DNA from: Algibacter miyuki
Lineage (GTDB): Bacteria; Bacteroidota; Bacteroidia; Flavobacteriales; Flavobacteriaceae
DNA: 64,000 nucleotides
Direction of reading: 5' to 3'
Assembly (NCBI RefSeq): GCF_030409805.1
Contig: NZ_JAUFQP010000001.1
Coordinates: 531,606-595,605 of the forward strand
This document shows, in pieces, positions 1 through 9,819 of the stretch (position 1 is the first letter of the stretch; each line of letters begins with the position of its first letter). The notes under the pieces are model-generated. The model did not search any database, was not told the DNA's origin, and was given only the letters and a program-made list of their open reading frames with translations. The position numbers were made by a program, and so were the translations under genes.

Positions 1-475
1 AAATCCAGTAAGGGTCTATTTTAAGATCTGTAGCCGAGCCGTTGCGGTTAGGTTGTGGGGTTACATCTGCCGGGGTAGAATTTATTACAGTATTAATATC
101 ATTAAGCAATGTAACCCCAAACGGGTTGTTTACTAAGGTGTCATCATGGTTTCCGGTAGGAGAACACCAAAAGTTATATTCATAAGCATCAACATTTCCG
201 TCTTGGTAAACGCTTAATTCACCTTCTCCTGAATTTCCTGTAGTACCTGTGCCTTGAATTATTTGAGCTTCGTCTCTTAAATAAATGGTGCTTGCTGTTT
301 CTTCAAGGTTTATATCGTCTTCAACAAAAACGATTTCATCTTTAATAAATATGGCTGCATTATTTCTAACGGAAAGCTGTGCTGTAGCTAATTGAGAGGA
401 AACTAACCATACTAATAAGCCTAGATTCAATGGCATTAAAAGAGGTTTTTTGGGCAAAAAGGTGACGTTTTTCAT
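1..475 (-). CDS. Secreted protein of unknown function, N-terminal part
   Basis: The gene reads leftwards and runs off the window, so only about 158 N-terminal residues are visible. It begins with a basic stretch (MKNVTFLPKK) followed by a hydrophobic segment ending in SSQLATAQ, which looks like a signal peptide. The mature start (LSVRNNAAIFIKDEIVFVE) and the later WCSPTGNHDD segment resemble the large secreted proteins of Flavobacteria that often carry a C-terminal type IX secretion signal. That end is outside the window, so export by T9SS is only a guess. The ATG at 475 is the only start before the signal peptide. No enzymatic motif was recognised. Confidence 0.6.
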   Translation of the reverse strand, partial: MKNVTFLPKKPLLMPLNLGLLVWLVSSQLATAQLSVRNNAAIFIKDEIVFVEDDINLEETASTIYLRDEAQIIQGTGTTGNSGEGELSVYQDGNVDAYEYNFWCSPTGNHDDTLVNNPFGVTLLNDINTVINSTPADVTPQPNRNGSATDLKIDPYWI

Positions 476-614
476 AAAATGAAGTAATCAGTTATTCTTG
501 TAAATGTACGAAAAATAAGAGTGAAACGTTTTAAATTAAAGTGTTTTTACAGATAAACTTTATTTTACGCATTTTAACCGATGTAAAATATCGTTTTTAT
601 GTTACAGTTTTGTG

Positions 615-622
615 TAAATTTG
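615..622 (+). promoter_or_regulatory. TAnnTTTG -7 promoter element
   Basis: TAAATTTG matches the Bacteroidota -7 consensus exactly and lies only 4 nt before the ATG at 627. Transcription would start at or near the start codon, so the mRNA may be leaderless. No clear -33 TTG is present at the expected distance. Confidence 0.5.
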
Positions 623-626
623 CAAG

Positions 627-815
627 ATGAAGTACTTAAATTATATTTTAATCCTGATGGGCGCTGCCGTGGCTATGTATGCCAAGGTTGGGGCAAATCA
701 AAATCAATATTTATTAACTATAGGGATTGTATTTTTGATGATGGGAGTTTATAGAGTTTCCCGAACTATACCAAGTAAGGTGGATGAAGACGCGGATATT
801 AATGAGGATATTTAA
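627..815 (+). CDS. Small membrane protein of unknown function (62 aa)
   Basis: This 62-residue protein has two hydrophobic segments (about residues 5-20 and 28-44) separated by a short polar turn (KVGANQNQ), and an acidic C-terminal tail rich in Asp and Glu. It is probably a two-pass inner-membrane protein. It lies 11 bp upstream of the Smr-domain gene on the same strand and is probably cotranscribed with it from the promoter element just before its ATG. I do not recognise a family, and no function can be assigned. Confidence 0.65.
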   Translation: MKYLNYILILMGAAVAMYAKVGANQNQYLLTIGIVFLMMGVYRVSRTIPSKVDEDADINEDI

Positions 816-826
816 ACCTGTTTGAA

Positions 827-1387
827 ATGGATTTTAAGGTAAATGATTCGGTTTTAGTTTTAGATGAAAACTTGGCTGGACGCATAAAAAAGATTGAAGG
901 CAAACAAATTTTTATTGAAACTACTGATGGGTTTTTGCTAGATTTTGAAAGTTACGAGTTGGTAAAAGACACTTCTAAAAGTGATTTTAGAACGGGAATT
1001 TTTTCTCATAAAAGCTTGCATGCTGTTTTAGATGAAAAAGAAAAACCAGTACGACGAAAATCGGTTAGAGTGAAATCGAAAGAGCGTTTTGAGCCTACTA
1101 TGGAAGTTGATTTGCATATTAATCAGTTAGTGAAATCGGCTAGAGGTATGGCCAATCACGATATGTTAAGTCTGCAATTAGATACGGCAAAACATAAATT
1201 AGAATGGGCGATATCTAAACGCGTTCAAAAAGTGGTGTTTATTCACGGCGTAGGCGAAGGCGTACTAAAAATGGAATTAGAATATTTATTCGGTCGCTAT
1301 AATGTAAAATACTACGATGCTAATTACCAAAAATATGGTTTAGGCGCTACCGAAGTTTATATTTTTCAAAACAGTACTTCAGATTAA
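827..1387 (+). CDS. Smr/MutS2-type domain protein
   Basis: This 186-residue protein has a small N-terminal beta-rich module (about 1-50, starting DFKVNDSVLVLDENLAGRI) and a C-terminal Smr domain from about residue 85. The Smr signature is clear: a DLHI motif near residue 93 and HGVGEGVLK near residue 140, which pairs with the first motif in the nuclease-like fold. Smr domains in MutS2 and stand-alone proteins nick or bind branched DNA or RNA. The visible protein has no MutS ATPase part, so automatic names such as mismatch repair MutS would be misleading. It follows the 62-aa membrane gene with an 11-bp gap. Its stop codon overlaps that of the convergent lipoprotein gene in a shared TTAA. Confidence 0.8.
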   Translation: MDFKVNDSVLVLDENLAGRIKKIEGKQIFIETTDGFLLDFESYELVKDTSKSDFRTGIFSHKSLHAVLDEKEKPVRRKSVRVKSKERFEPTMEVDLHINQLVKSARGMANHDMLSLQLDTAKHKLEWAISKRVQKVVFIHGVGEGVLKMELEYLFGRYNVKYYDANYQKYGLGATEVYIFQNSTSD

Positions 1388-2286
1388 TTGAAATCTGGAG
1401 TTATTTTTGTGGTCGATGTTAAACCGCTATCACTTAAAACTCCAAAATCGAAATCGTCTTGCGATAAAAAGCTTAAACTAATTCCTTGTAAGTTTACGGT
1501 TACTAAATACGTATTATATACCGTGTGTTCTCTATAAGCGGTTGCCGGAACAGTCGTTTTTATTTCTGGATTTAAGTAATCGGCTCCAATTAAACTATTG
1601 GTAGTATCGTTATTTGGGCGTTGATCTTGAGAGTCGTTTTCTTCATCTCGTGTTTTTACGCCATCGCCATCATCATCATCATCTAAATAATCAGGAATGC
1701 CATCGCCATCAGTATCTTGAGCATCATCTAAATTGCCATCACCATTAGGATCTGGGTTTTCATCGGCCGTTAAAATATTATCACCATCATCATCCATATC
1801 AATGTAATTCGGTAAGCCATCGCCATCGGTATCATCATCTGTTAAATCGCCATTGCCGTTTACATCTTCTAAAATAGCCAAAATTCCATCATTATCATCT
1901 TTGGATAAAACGGTTAAAATTTCAGCAATACAATCGTCATCTTCACTCGATGTAATATTAACTTCTTCAGGAATATCGCTACAAAATAGGGCCGATGGTA
2001 AACTAGCATCACTATAAGTTCTGTAGTAAAACGTCGCGCTTTTTTCAACACTTAATGTGTCGTTTGTACCTGTTTCAAGAATTTCATCTAAAGTATAGTT
2101 TGAAATTAGTACCGATAAAGATTCCGAAGGATCCTCTTTTGTTTTGTATAATACCAAATCTGATACACCTTCGCAGGCGCTAAAAGTGTCTTCAAAATCT
2201 AATTCTACGGTAATGATGTCGCCATCATCACAAGCTTGAATGGATATTAAACTAAGACCTATAAAAAGATAAAATAATTTACGCAT
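1384..2286 (-). CDS. Lipoprotein with thrombospondin type 3 calcium-binding repeats
   Basis: I place the start at the ATG at 2286 because it begins a proper lipoprotein signal (MRKLFYLFIGLSLISIQAC, Cys 19). An in-frame ATG 16 codons upstream would put unrelated residues before the signal. The middle holds repeated Asp-rich calcium motifs of the TSP3 type, such as DTDGDGLPNYID, DTDGDGIPDYLD and DDDDGDG, at roughly residues 150-220. The ends are less regular and carry beta-rich sequence. The protein is probably anchored in the outer membrane; the acidic repeats would bind calcium and stiffen the chain. No enzymatic motif is visible. It ends in a four-base overlap with the convergent Smr gene. 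Confidence 0.75.
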   Translation of the reverse strand: MRKLFYLFIGLSLISIQACDDGDIITVELDFEDTFSACEGVSDLVLYKTKEDPSESLSVLISNYTLDEILETGTNDTLSVEKSATFYYRTYSDASLPSALFCSDIPEEVNITSSEDDDCIAEILTVLSKDDNDGILAILEDVNGNGDLTDDDTDGDGLPNYIDMDDDGDNILTADENPDPNGDGNLDDAQDTDGDGIPDYLDDDDDGDGVKTRDEENDSQDQRPNNDTTNSLIGADYLNPEIKTTVPATAYREHTVYNTYLVTVNLQGISLSFLSQDDFDFGVLSDSGLTSTTKITPDFN

Positions 2287-2503
2287 GGGGGATCTATTTT
2301 GCCACAAAAATAGTGGAATTGTTATTGATAACAAATAAACTTTAAAATTACCGGTTAAATAAACTTAATAAGGTTTATTTGCGTGATTTTAACAACTCTA
2401 TTTTTAATAATTTGAGCTAGTTATTTAAAATTGATTTACTATAATAACGAACAGTATTAGAAATAATTTTATTTAAAGTATTTTTACCGCTCAAAACCGT
2501 ACT

Positions 2504-3646
2504 ATGAAACCCGTTTATTTTGATAATGCCGCTACAACACCACTAAGACCGGAGGTTGTAAATATAATGACCGAAGTGTTAAATACCAGTTTTGGTAATG
2601 CGTCTTCTTCGCATAGTTTTGGGCGATCGTCTAAAACGTTAATTGAAAAAGCTAGGAAAACAGTAGCAAACAGCCTAAATGTATCTGCTGGTGAAATTAT
2701 TTTTACGTCTGGAGGTACCGAAGCCGATAATTTAGTACTGAATAGTGCCGTTCGAGATTTAGGTGTAACCCATATTATTACGACTAAAATTGAACATCAT
2801 GCGGTTTTACATACGGTGGAAGCTTTAGAAAAAGCATTTGATATTTCGGTAAGTTATTTAGATGTTGATGGTAAGGGCGATATCGATTTTACACAATTGG
2901 AAAGGTTATTACAAACCGATAAAAAAACATTGGTAAGCTTAATGCATGTTAATAATGAAATTGGAAATATCACCGATATTAAACGTGTTGGTTCTCTCTG
3001 TAAAGCTAATAACGCCCTGTTTCATAGTGATGCCGTGCAGTCGGTAGGACATTATAAACTAGATTTACAAACTATAGATGTTGATTTTATAGCGGCATCG
3101 GCACATAAATTTCACGGCCCAAAAGGCGTAGGTTTTGCTTTCATTAGAAAAAACACAGGATTACTAAAACCTTTAATTTTTGGAGGCGAACAAGAACGTG
3201 GTTTACGGGCAGGTACCGAAAGTGTACATAATATTGTAGGTTTAGAGTTGGCTCTAACATTAATGCAAGAACAAGCAGAAACAGAGCATAACCATATTTT
3301 GGATCTTAAAAAATATTTCATTGATGAAATTTTAAAAGTAATGCCTAAAGCCACTTTTAATGGGCAATCGGGAGATTTTGAAAAAAGCACTTATACTTTA
3401 GTTAATGTTTGTTTACCAATTCCGGCAAATAAGGCATCGATGATATTGTTTCAATTAGATTTAAAAGGTGTGGCGTGTTCTCGAGGTTCAGCTTGCCAAA
3501 GTGGAAGTAATAAAAAATCGCATGTACTATCGGAAATTTTATCTTCGGAAGATTTGGAGAAACCATCATTACGATTTTCGTTCAGTAAATTTAACACGAA
3601 AGCTGATATTGATTATGTAGTTGATGTTTTTCGGGTTTACCGATAA
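2504..3646 (+). CDS. Cysteine desulfurase (NifS/IscS family, class V aminotransferase)
   Basis: This 380-residue PLP enzyme converts L-cysteine to alanine and an enzyme-bound persulfide, supplying sulfur for Fe-S clusters or tRNA thiolation. The start MKPVYFDNAATTPLRPEV is the family hallmark. The PLP lysine is K202 in SAHKFHGPKG, and the catalytic cysteine is C331 in SRGSACQSG on the mobile loop; HVL follows as in IscS. Length is normal. It is transcribed alone: no iscU or suf genes adjoin, so it may be the general-purpose paralogue rather than the SUF enzyme. The gap to the next gene is 121 bp. Confidence 0.93.
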   Translation: MKPVYFDNAATTPLRPEVVNIMTEVLNTSFGNASSSHSFGRSSKTLIEKARKTVANSLNVSAGEIIFTSGGTEADNLVLNSAVRDLGVTHIITTKIEHHAVLHTVEALEKAFDISVSYLDVDGKGDIDFTQLERLLQTDKKTLVSLMHVNNEIGNITDIKRVGSLCKANNALFHSDAVQSVGHYKLDLQTIDVDFIAASAHKFHGPKGVGFAFIRKNTGLLKPLIFGGEQERGLRAGTESVHNIVGLELALTLMQEQAETEHNHILDLKKYFIDEILKVMPKATFNGQSGDFEKSTYTLVNVCLPIPANKASMILFQLDLKGVACSRGSACQSGSNKKSHVLSEILSSEDLEKPSLRFSFSKFNTKADIDYVVDVFRVYR

Positions 3647-3767
3647 ACGGTTGATTTTCAGAAGTAAAACTGGTTTTTTGAACGAATCACTCGACTTTGT
3701 AAGTTTTATTCCGTAATTTGTGTAGGTTATTCTTACTAAGAAGAATTTCTTTAAACTTTTTCATATT

Positions 3768-5210
3768 ATGAAAACCTACCGTATAGTCTTCGTATTACTC
3801 TTTCTTTTTCAATTTAATACTTATAGTCAAGTTGGGATAGGTACAATAGATCCACATGTTTCTTCTATTTTAGAAATGGAATCTACAACACAAGGGGTTT
3901 TAACACCAAGGATGACTACGTTGCAAAAAAATGCAATAGCCACCGCTGTTGAAGGGTTGTTAGTTTTTGATACTGATGAGGATGCTTTTTACTATTTTGA
4001 TAGTTCTGCGTGGGTTAAACTAGAAGGTTCTGTAACTAGAGATAATTACAAGCTTGTTAAAAGTATCGCAGATTTATCGGACGAATTAGTAGGTGGTAAA
4101 TATGTATTGAATGAAGATTATGTCTATGAAATAAATGGAACAATAACATTTGATTATCCTATCGATTTAAATGGAGCGAATATGATTGGTGAAGATACAG
4201 GTGAAGATATTCTTATAAATGGCACAGGAGGCGCATTGTTTAGTGGAGCTACAGGAGGCAGGCTTAAAGATTTGTTGATTAGAGGAAATGGACAACAAGT
4301 TTTTGATATTACAGGAACAGGCTCAGAGAATGTTATAGGCTATAGTATTGTTATAACAGGAGCTTCTTCTATTGGAACTTTAAGTGATTTAGGAGTGGTA
4401 TTCTTTTCTGTTTTGCAAATGGTAGGAAGTGATGATGGTTTGTCTGTTTCAAATATTAATTCTTTTTTCGTTCAAAGTATTTTTTGGACAAGCAATACAG
4501 GAACTTGTTTAACCCTTTCTGGTTCTTTTGGTAATCTTCAAATCGCTAATGGAAGAATTGTTGTAGAGAGTGGTGATACGGGAATTGATGTAAGTGCAGA
4601 TCCTACTATAACAATATCGGCTTCATTAACAGGGGTAAATATATCTGGTGCAGGAGATCGGGTTAATGGCTATGTCGGAAACACCTATCCGGGTTATAAT
4701 TTTACAAACGATTGGGATGTAGATTGTCCTGGTATTCCTGTAGAAACGGATAGTAATGCTGTAGGAGATGCTAATTTAAATTTTAGTAGTGGTACAGGTC
4801 AGAATACAACATTTTCAGGAAATAGCGTTGCTAATAAAATACAAGGTACTACAGTGAGTAATAATTTGTTTAGATTTTCTAGGGATGGGAATAATAGACT
4901 GGTTTATGAGGGAAAACAAAAACGTTATTTTACAGTAACATCAAGTGTCTCTTTTCAAGGGGTAGCGCCTCAGAGTGATGGTGATACTTATGTTTTTTAT
5001 GTTGCAAAAGGCGATAGTGGGGACACAGTGGCAACTCCGGTATTGGAGACAGGTACTGCGAGACAGTTGGGATCTAACACGGATATTGGTGCCGTTGCTG
5101 TTGTTGGTACTGTTGAGCTTTCTCCAGGTGACTTTATAGAAATATGGGTAGAAAATTATTTTCAAGATGATACCCTTTATATAGCTTCAATTAACACTGT
5201 AATTAGGTAA
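3768..5210 (+). CDS. Secreted beta-solenoid protein with a fibre-like C-terminal domain
   Basis: This 480-residue protein has a signal peptide ending near residue 20 (FNTYSQ). Residues 21-92 (VGIGTIDPHVSSILEM to AWVKLEG) are a segment common at the N-terminus of flavobacterial surface proteins that resemble phage tail or collar proteins. Residues about 110-300 are rich in Gly, Ser, Ile and Asn in short strands, as in a right-handed beta-helix. The last 120 residues (from FRFSRDGNNRLVYEG) look like a compact all-beta domain of the kind found on virion fibres. There is no type IX sorting domain. Function is unknown; a surface adhesin or binding protein is possible. Confidence 0.65.
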   Translation: MKTYRIVFVLLFLFQFNTYSQVGIGTIDPHVSSILEMESTTQGVLTPRMTTLQKNAIATAVEGLLVFDTDEDAFYYFDSSAWVKLEGSVTRDNYKLVKSIADLSDELVGGKYVLNEDYVYEINGTITFDYPIDLNGANMIGEDTGEDILINGTGGALFSGATGGRLKDLLIRGNGQQVFDITGTGSENVIGYSIVITGASSIGTLSDLGVVFFSVLQMVGSDDGLSVSNINSFFVQSIFWTSNTGTCLTLSGSFGNLQIANGRIVVESGDTGIDVSADPTITISASLTGVNISGAGDRVNGYVGNTYPGYNFTNDWDVDCPGIPVETDSNAVGDANLNFSSGTGQNTTFSGNSVANKIQGTTVSNNLFRFSRDGNNRLVYEGKQKRYFTVTSSVSFQGVAPQSDGDTYVFYVAKGDSGDTVATPVLETGTARQLGSNTDIGAVAVVGTVELSPGDFIEIWVENYFQDDTLYIASINTVIR

Positions 5211-5284
5211 TTTAGAGTTTTTCGATGTATAAATAAATTAGTGACATATTTTTTAATTCATTTTTGAATAAAAAACTAACTTGT

Positions 5285-7741
5285 CTAAAACCTCATACTC
5301 GTTCTCACATTAAAAACGCGAGGTGTTAAATAGTTAGGAATGGCATATTGGCGTTTACTATATACATCGCGCACCCAAGTATTTGTAATCGAATTTTGTG
5401 TATCAAACATATTGTAAATTTCAAACCCAAAAGACAGGGCTTTAAAAGGTTTCTTCCAACCGCGATCAAATTGTTTTTTATCATCCACAATAACAAACTG
5501 TAAACCTAAATCGGCACGTTTGTAATCGGGTAATCTATTTTGATAATCGTAAGGGTCGGCATAACTAGGCGATCCGCCAGGTAAACCTGTATTGTAAACT
5601 AAGTTTAAATACATTTTTAGGTTGGGCACATTAGGTACATAATCCTGAAATAACGCAGCAAACTTTAAACGTTGATCGGTTGGTCTGGCAATATAAACAC
5701 GATCATCAATATTTTCTTCATTTTTAAGATATCCAAAACTAAACCAAGATTCGGTTCCGGGTACAAACTCACCGTTTAAACGCATATCTAAGCCATAAGC
5801 ATAAGCTTCGGCGTTATTGTCGGCAGCATACCTAATACGTACGTTTTCTAAGGTGTATGGGTTTACATCGGTAATACCTTTGTAATATAGTTCGGTCGTT
5901 AATTTAAAAGGGCGATCCCACATTTTGAAACTATAATCATTTCCTAATACAACATGAAGCGATTTTTGCGCTTTTACATCAGGTTGAACCGTTCCTGCAG
6001 CATCACGTAATTCGCGATAGAAAGGCGGTTGGTAATACAATCCTGTAGCCACCCTAAATAGCATATCTTTTTCCCATTCTGGTTTTATGGTGAATTGTGC
6101 ACGCGGACTAAACACCACTTGATTTGTGTTAGAAATACCATCGCCAGAAACTGACCAGCTATGCATACGTACGCCTGCATTATACCAAACATCACTATTG
6201 CCAATTGTAGAACGTTTGCTCCATTGCGCATAAGCTTGCAAACGGTTAATTTGCGTATTGTTCGTCGCTCTAATGTTTTGGTAAGGCTCTAAAGGTCCGC
6301 TAAAAGGTGCGTAAGGTTGCTCGTTTGCAACTGTTTTTGGCGGACGAATGGAAAATCCTGCAGAGTCAATTGTTTCCCATTCTATTAAACGGTCTCTAAT
6401 ATCTTCGTGCGTGTATTTTACAGACCATTCTATATGGTGGTCTTCAATATTTAAATGTCCTTTATGCTCTAGGTTTGTAATTAAAGCATCAAGGTCGTTT
6501 CTACCGTGGTTTAATTGGCTTCCAACACCTTCGCTAAATTCAACTTCACCTAAATTTTCATCACCAATATTGCTGTTCACTTCACCTAAACGGTATTGAG
6601 CTAAAATATCAAAATATTCTTCTTCCGTAGTATGGTATGTGGAGGCAATTAACTTCAGTGTTAAATCATCGTTAGCAAAATAAGTGCCTTTAAAAGCTCC
6701 AAAATAGGTTTGATATTGATCTTTTTCTTGCCCTTCATAAAAAACTAAAAGTGCAATAGGATCAGATAGTGTTCCGAAGTTTGTTTGACGCGTTTGTGGT
6801 TCAAAATTATATTTATTGATAGATGCGTTTCCTAAAAAACTCAATTGAAATTTATCGGTAAATTGATACGTTAAAAACGCTTGAGCATCGGCAAAGGTTG
6901 GGTTTACATTGGTTTCTGTTTCTTTAGCATCTACGAGTAAACTATTGTCGCGATAACGCAAACCTACCATGCTTGTAAATTTAGAATCTTTACTCATATT
7001 TTCTACGGAAAGACTTCCGCCGAGCAAACTTAAATCGGCATTAACAGCAAATTGATAGGGAGTTTTATAAGTAATATCTAAAACTGACGATAATTTATCG
7101 CCATATTTAGCTTGAAAACCACCTGCGGAGAAATCGACATTTTGAACCAAATCAGAATTGACAAAACTTAAACCTTCTTGCTGCCCTGAGCGAATTAAAA
7201 ATGGACGATAAACTTCAATGTCATTTACATACACTAAATTTTCATCATAATTACCTCCTCTAACCGAGTATTGTGTGCTTAACTCATTGTTGTTACTTAC
7301 ACCAGGTAAAGTCATTAAAAGATTTTCTACTCCAGCATTGGCGCCAGGAATTTTTCGGATGGCTTCGGGATCTAAAGTGATGATGCCTTCAATTTCTTTG
7401 CGGCGGTTACTGGTAACAACAACGGCTGCTATTTGTTCTATTGAAGCACTCATAACGGGGTTAAACTCGTAAGTTTCGCCATTTTTTAAGTTGAATGTAC
7501 TCGTCATTTGTTTAAACGACAAATGGGAAAACGTTAAGGTAACCGTTTCATTTGAAGGAATAGTTAAACTGTAAAACCCGTTGGAATTACTAACTGTACC
7601 ACGCGTACCAGACTTGATATTAACTTGTTCTATAGGTAAATTATGTTCATCTAAAATAACACCTTTAATAGTTGCCGTTTGTGTGTACCCAAAGTAAAGG
7701 TTGAATAAAAATAAACTGAAAAATATAAGTTTTGTTTTCAA
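5285..7741 (-). CDS. TonB-dependent outer-membrane receptor
   Basis: This 818-residue protein starts with a signal peptide (cleavage near residue 20), then a carboxypeptidase-regulatory-like beta-sandwich (about 22-110), a plug domain with the typical IRKIPGANAGVENLL and YSVRGGNYDENLVYV segments, and a long 22-strand barrel ending in FNVRTSMRF with a terminal Phe. It would import a bulky ligand across the outer membrane using TonB energy. No SusD partner is next to it, so it is not a classical polysaccharide-utilisation pair; the ligand is unknown. It lies 22 bp after the M23 peptidase gene on the same strand and is probably cotranscribed. Confidence 0.9.
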   Translation of the reverse strand: MKTKLIFFSLFLFNLYFGYTQTATIKGVILDEHNLPIEQVNIKSGTRGTVSNSNGFYSLTIPSNETVTLTFSHLSFKQMTSTFNLKNGETYEFNPVMSASIEQIAAVVVTSNRRKEIEGIITLDPEAIRKIPGANAGVENLLMTLPGVSNNNELSTQYSVRGGNYDENLVYVNDIEVYRPFLIRSGQQEGLSFVNSDLVQNVDFSAGGFQAKYGDKLSSVLDITYKTPYQFAVNADLSLLGGSLSVENMSKDSKFTSMVGLRYRDNSLLVDAKETETNVNPTFADAQAFLTYQFTDKFQLSFLGNASINKYNFEPQTRQTNFGTLSDPIALLVFYEGQEKDQYQTYFGAFKGTYFANDDLTLKLIASTYHTTEEEYFDILAQYRLGEVNSNIGDENLGEVEFSEGVGSQLNHGRNDLDALITNLEHKGHLNIEDHHIEWSVKYTHEDIRDRLIEWETIDSAGFSIRPPKTVANEQPYAPFSGPLEPYQNIRATNNTQINRLQAYAQWSKRSTIGNSDVWYNAGVRMHSWSVSGDGISNTNQVVFSPRAQFTIKPEWEKDMLFRVATGLYYQPPFYRELRDAAGTVQPDVKAQKSLHVVLGNDYSFKMWDRPFKLTTELYYKGITDVNPYTLENVRIRYAADNNAEAYAYGLDMRLNGEFVPGTESWFSFGYLKNEENIDDRVYIARPTDQRLKFAALFQDYVPNVPNLKMYLNLVYNTGLPGGSPSYADPYDYQNRLPDYKRADLGLQFVIVDDKKQFDRGWKKPFKALSFGFEIYNMFDTQNSITNTWVRDVYSKRQYAIPNYLTPRVFNVRTSMRF

Positions 7742-7763
7742 GCGGTTAGCGCGTTAGTTAGCA

Positions 7764-9449
7764 TTATTTTCTATGAAATAACGCTTCAAAAGTAGTGTTA
7801 TTTCCAACATTATCCGTTACAATTACCTTTAACTTGTTGTTTGTATCGGTTAAGTCGTTGTCGTTAAAATCGTAAGTTAGCGTATTATTTTTGTACTCAT
7901 ATTCCATTAAAATCCATTTTCCATTAATGGTACCTCTAAAATTTGAAATACCAGAACCTACGTCGGTAATTTTTACTTTCAGATATCTAAAGTTACTAAG
8001 CCATTGATTGTCTTTAAAATTCGAGGCTTTAATGGTTGGCGGAATAGTATCAGTAGCCAATGCATATTTGCCTAACGTTTTAGTGCTTGTACTTAAAAAA
8101 TCGCCATCTCTTCTTGTAGTAGAATAGACAGGATAGTTTTTATAGCCTATTAAACGCGCGATGTAAAGTTTGTTTTTATCTGCATCATTATAATGGCTAA
8201 CATCGAAAGTAATGTTGAAGTTTTTCTGAGTTGGCGTTACATCTTCATCTAAAAACAAGGTGTCGTTTTTTACTTCAAAATCTAAATATAAATCGCTATA
8301 AAACGTATCTCTATAAAAATCTACAGATACTTTACCTTCTTTTAGATTAGTGGTTTCATTAGCCTTAATAAAATAAGGTGTTATTTTTGCGGGAACAGGC
8401 TCGGCAGCTGTACTTTGAGTGCCTTTTATATTAACAGTAATCCATGAGGAGTTGCTTTTAAAATCGGATACGCGAATTTTATAAACTGAATTTGTGCTGT
8501 CCTTTATAGTGAGTACGCCATCATTGCTAACCGATTTTAATAGACTTAACGGATTGTCTTTTCTGAACAATAATTGAACACGTTCTTTTTTCGTTTTATA
8601 ATGTTCATAATCAATTAAAGTGTTAATGTGCCTTGTTTCGTCGAACGAAAACTTCCGAAAATCGATTTCAAAATTTCGGTTACCATTTTCAATCGTTTGA
8701 ATATTGTAAACACCATTAGAGTTCCCTGCTAAATCTTGACGGTCTATGGTTTTTATTCCGAAGCCAATATTACCGATAGCTTCAATTTTTTCGGTTACAA
8801 AATCACCGTTTTTTAAAGGTACCAAACGTATTTTTTGCTTGGTATTCTTTTTATTGATAAAAGAATTTTCGTCTAAAGGATAGGCGTAAAGCGCTTGAAT
8901 AACTGGGGCTTTAGTATCTAAAACATCAAGGCCAAAAAGCATAGGGTTAATAGGATGCTCTTCTTTGTTTCTAATTTCAAAATGTAAATGTGGCCCGCCA
9001 GAGCTACCAGTATTACCACTATAAGCAACTAATTCGCCTTTTGTAACCAATAATTCTTCAGGTGTAGGAAATAGCTCGATTTCATAAGACTCTTCCTCAT
9101 ATTGTTTCGCTTTAATATAAGCTTCAATCTCGGGCGACAGTTTAGATAAATGCGCATATACCGTAGTATAACCGTTGGGATGCGTAATGTACAGGGCTTT
9201 TCCGTAACCAAAGTTTGAAATTTTTATACGACTTACAAAACCACTTGCCGAAGCGAGTACTTTTAAGCCAATGCGTTGTTTTGTTTTTATATCCAATCCA
9301 GAATGGAAATGATTAGAGCGTAATTCGGCAAATGTACCAGCTAAAACTAGCGTAACATCTAGCGGATTGCCAAAATAATCTTGTGGATAATTGTTCTGTG
9401 AGTTCGAAAAAAGTGAACAAAGTAAAAGAAGGGAAAGTATAAATCTCAT
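7764..9449 (-). CDS. M23 family zinc metallopeptidase (peptidoglycan endopeptidase-like)
   Basis: This 561-residue protein has a short signal peptide (to about residue 17). The LytM/M23 domain lies within residues 40-180 and has complete zinc ligands: NHFHSGLDI (first His and Asp) and HLHFEI (second His pair), with a further conserved His in YAHLSKL. The remaining 370 residues are beta-rich with no motif I recognise. An intact M23 domain suggests cleavage of peptide bridges in peptidoglycan or of Gly-rich peptides in the periplasm. It is first in a two-gene minus-strand unit with the TonB-dependent receptor. The cell-wall role is inferred from the family. Confidence 0.88.
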   Translation of the reverse strand: MRFILSLLLLCSLFSNSQNNYPQDYFGNPLDVTLVLAGTFAELRSNHFHSGLDIKTKQRIGLKVLASASGFVSRIKISNFGYGKALYITHPNGYTTVYAHLSKLSPEIEAYIKAKQYEEESYEIELFPTPEELLVTKGELVAYSGNTGSSGGPHLHFEIRNKEEHPINPMLFGLDVLDTKAPVIQALYAYPLDENSFINKKNTKQKIRLVPLKNGDFVTEKIEAIGNIGFGIKTIDRQDLAGNSNGVYNIQTIENGNRNFEIDFRKFSFDETRHINTLIDYEHYKTKKERVQLLFRKDNPLSLLKSVSNDGVLTIKDSTNSVYKIRVSDFKSNSSWITVNIKGTQSTAAEPVPAKITPYFIKANETTNLKEGKVSVDFYRDTFYSDLYLDFEVKNDTLFLDEDVTPTQKNFNITFDVSHYNDADKNKLYIARLIGYKNYPVYSTTRRDGDFLSTSTKTLGKYALATDTIPPTIKASNFKDNQWLSNFRYLKVKITDVGSGISNFRGTINGKWILMEYEYKNNTLTYDFNDNDLTDTNNKLKVIVTDNVGNNTTFEALFHRK

Positions 9450-9764
9450 AAAATAGTTGTAACCGCTAAAGTATTAATTTGATATGAAAACTCAAAGAAA
9501 AAACAGAAAGTAACAAGCCTAAATAGCGTGGTTACTTTAACCTTAATTTAAACGATGCATTTTAAATTTCAGTATCAAAAGTGGATAGGTTGTTTCTAAA
9601 ATTGATAAATTGTTAATGAAAAAGGATGAATCCATTAATTTAGAGTAGTGGCGATTATTATAAAGGAATTCATTTTTGTAAAGAGCTATTTGGTCCTGCG
9701 GAATAGAAGCCATTGTGCCAAAATAGAGCCAGACGTATTAATCTGAAAATTTATTGAAAAACAA
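9450..9764. other. Intergenic region without recognised gene
   Basis: This stretch separates the divergent M23 peptidase and coiled-coil/zapA units. I found no convincing coding frame, tRNA or strong hairpin. It is longer than needed for two promoters. Confidence 0.5.
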
Positions 9765-9795
9765 TTGTAAATTATAAACAGGTTGGTTAACTTTG
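9765..9795 (+). promoter_or_regulatory. Promoter of the zapA unit (TTG / TAACTTTG)
   Basis: TTG at 9765-9767 and TAACTTTG at 9788-9795 are separated by 20 bp, as in Bacteroidota housekeeping promoters. The start codon of the next gene lies 24 nt after the -7 element. Confidence 0.6.
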
Positions 9796-9819
9796 TGAGA
9801 TAAGTATTGATTTTTGTAA

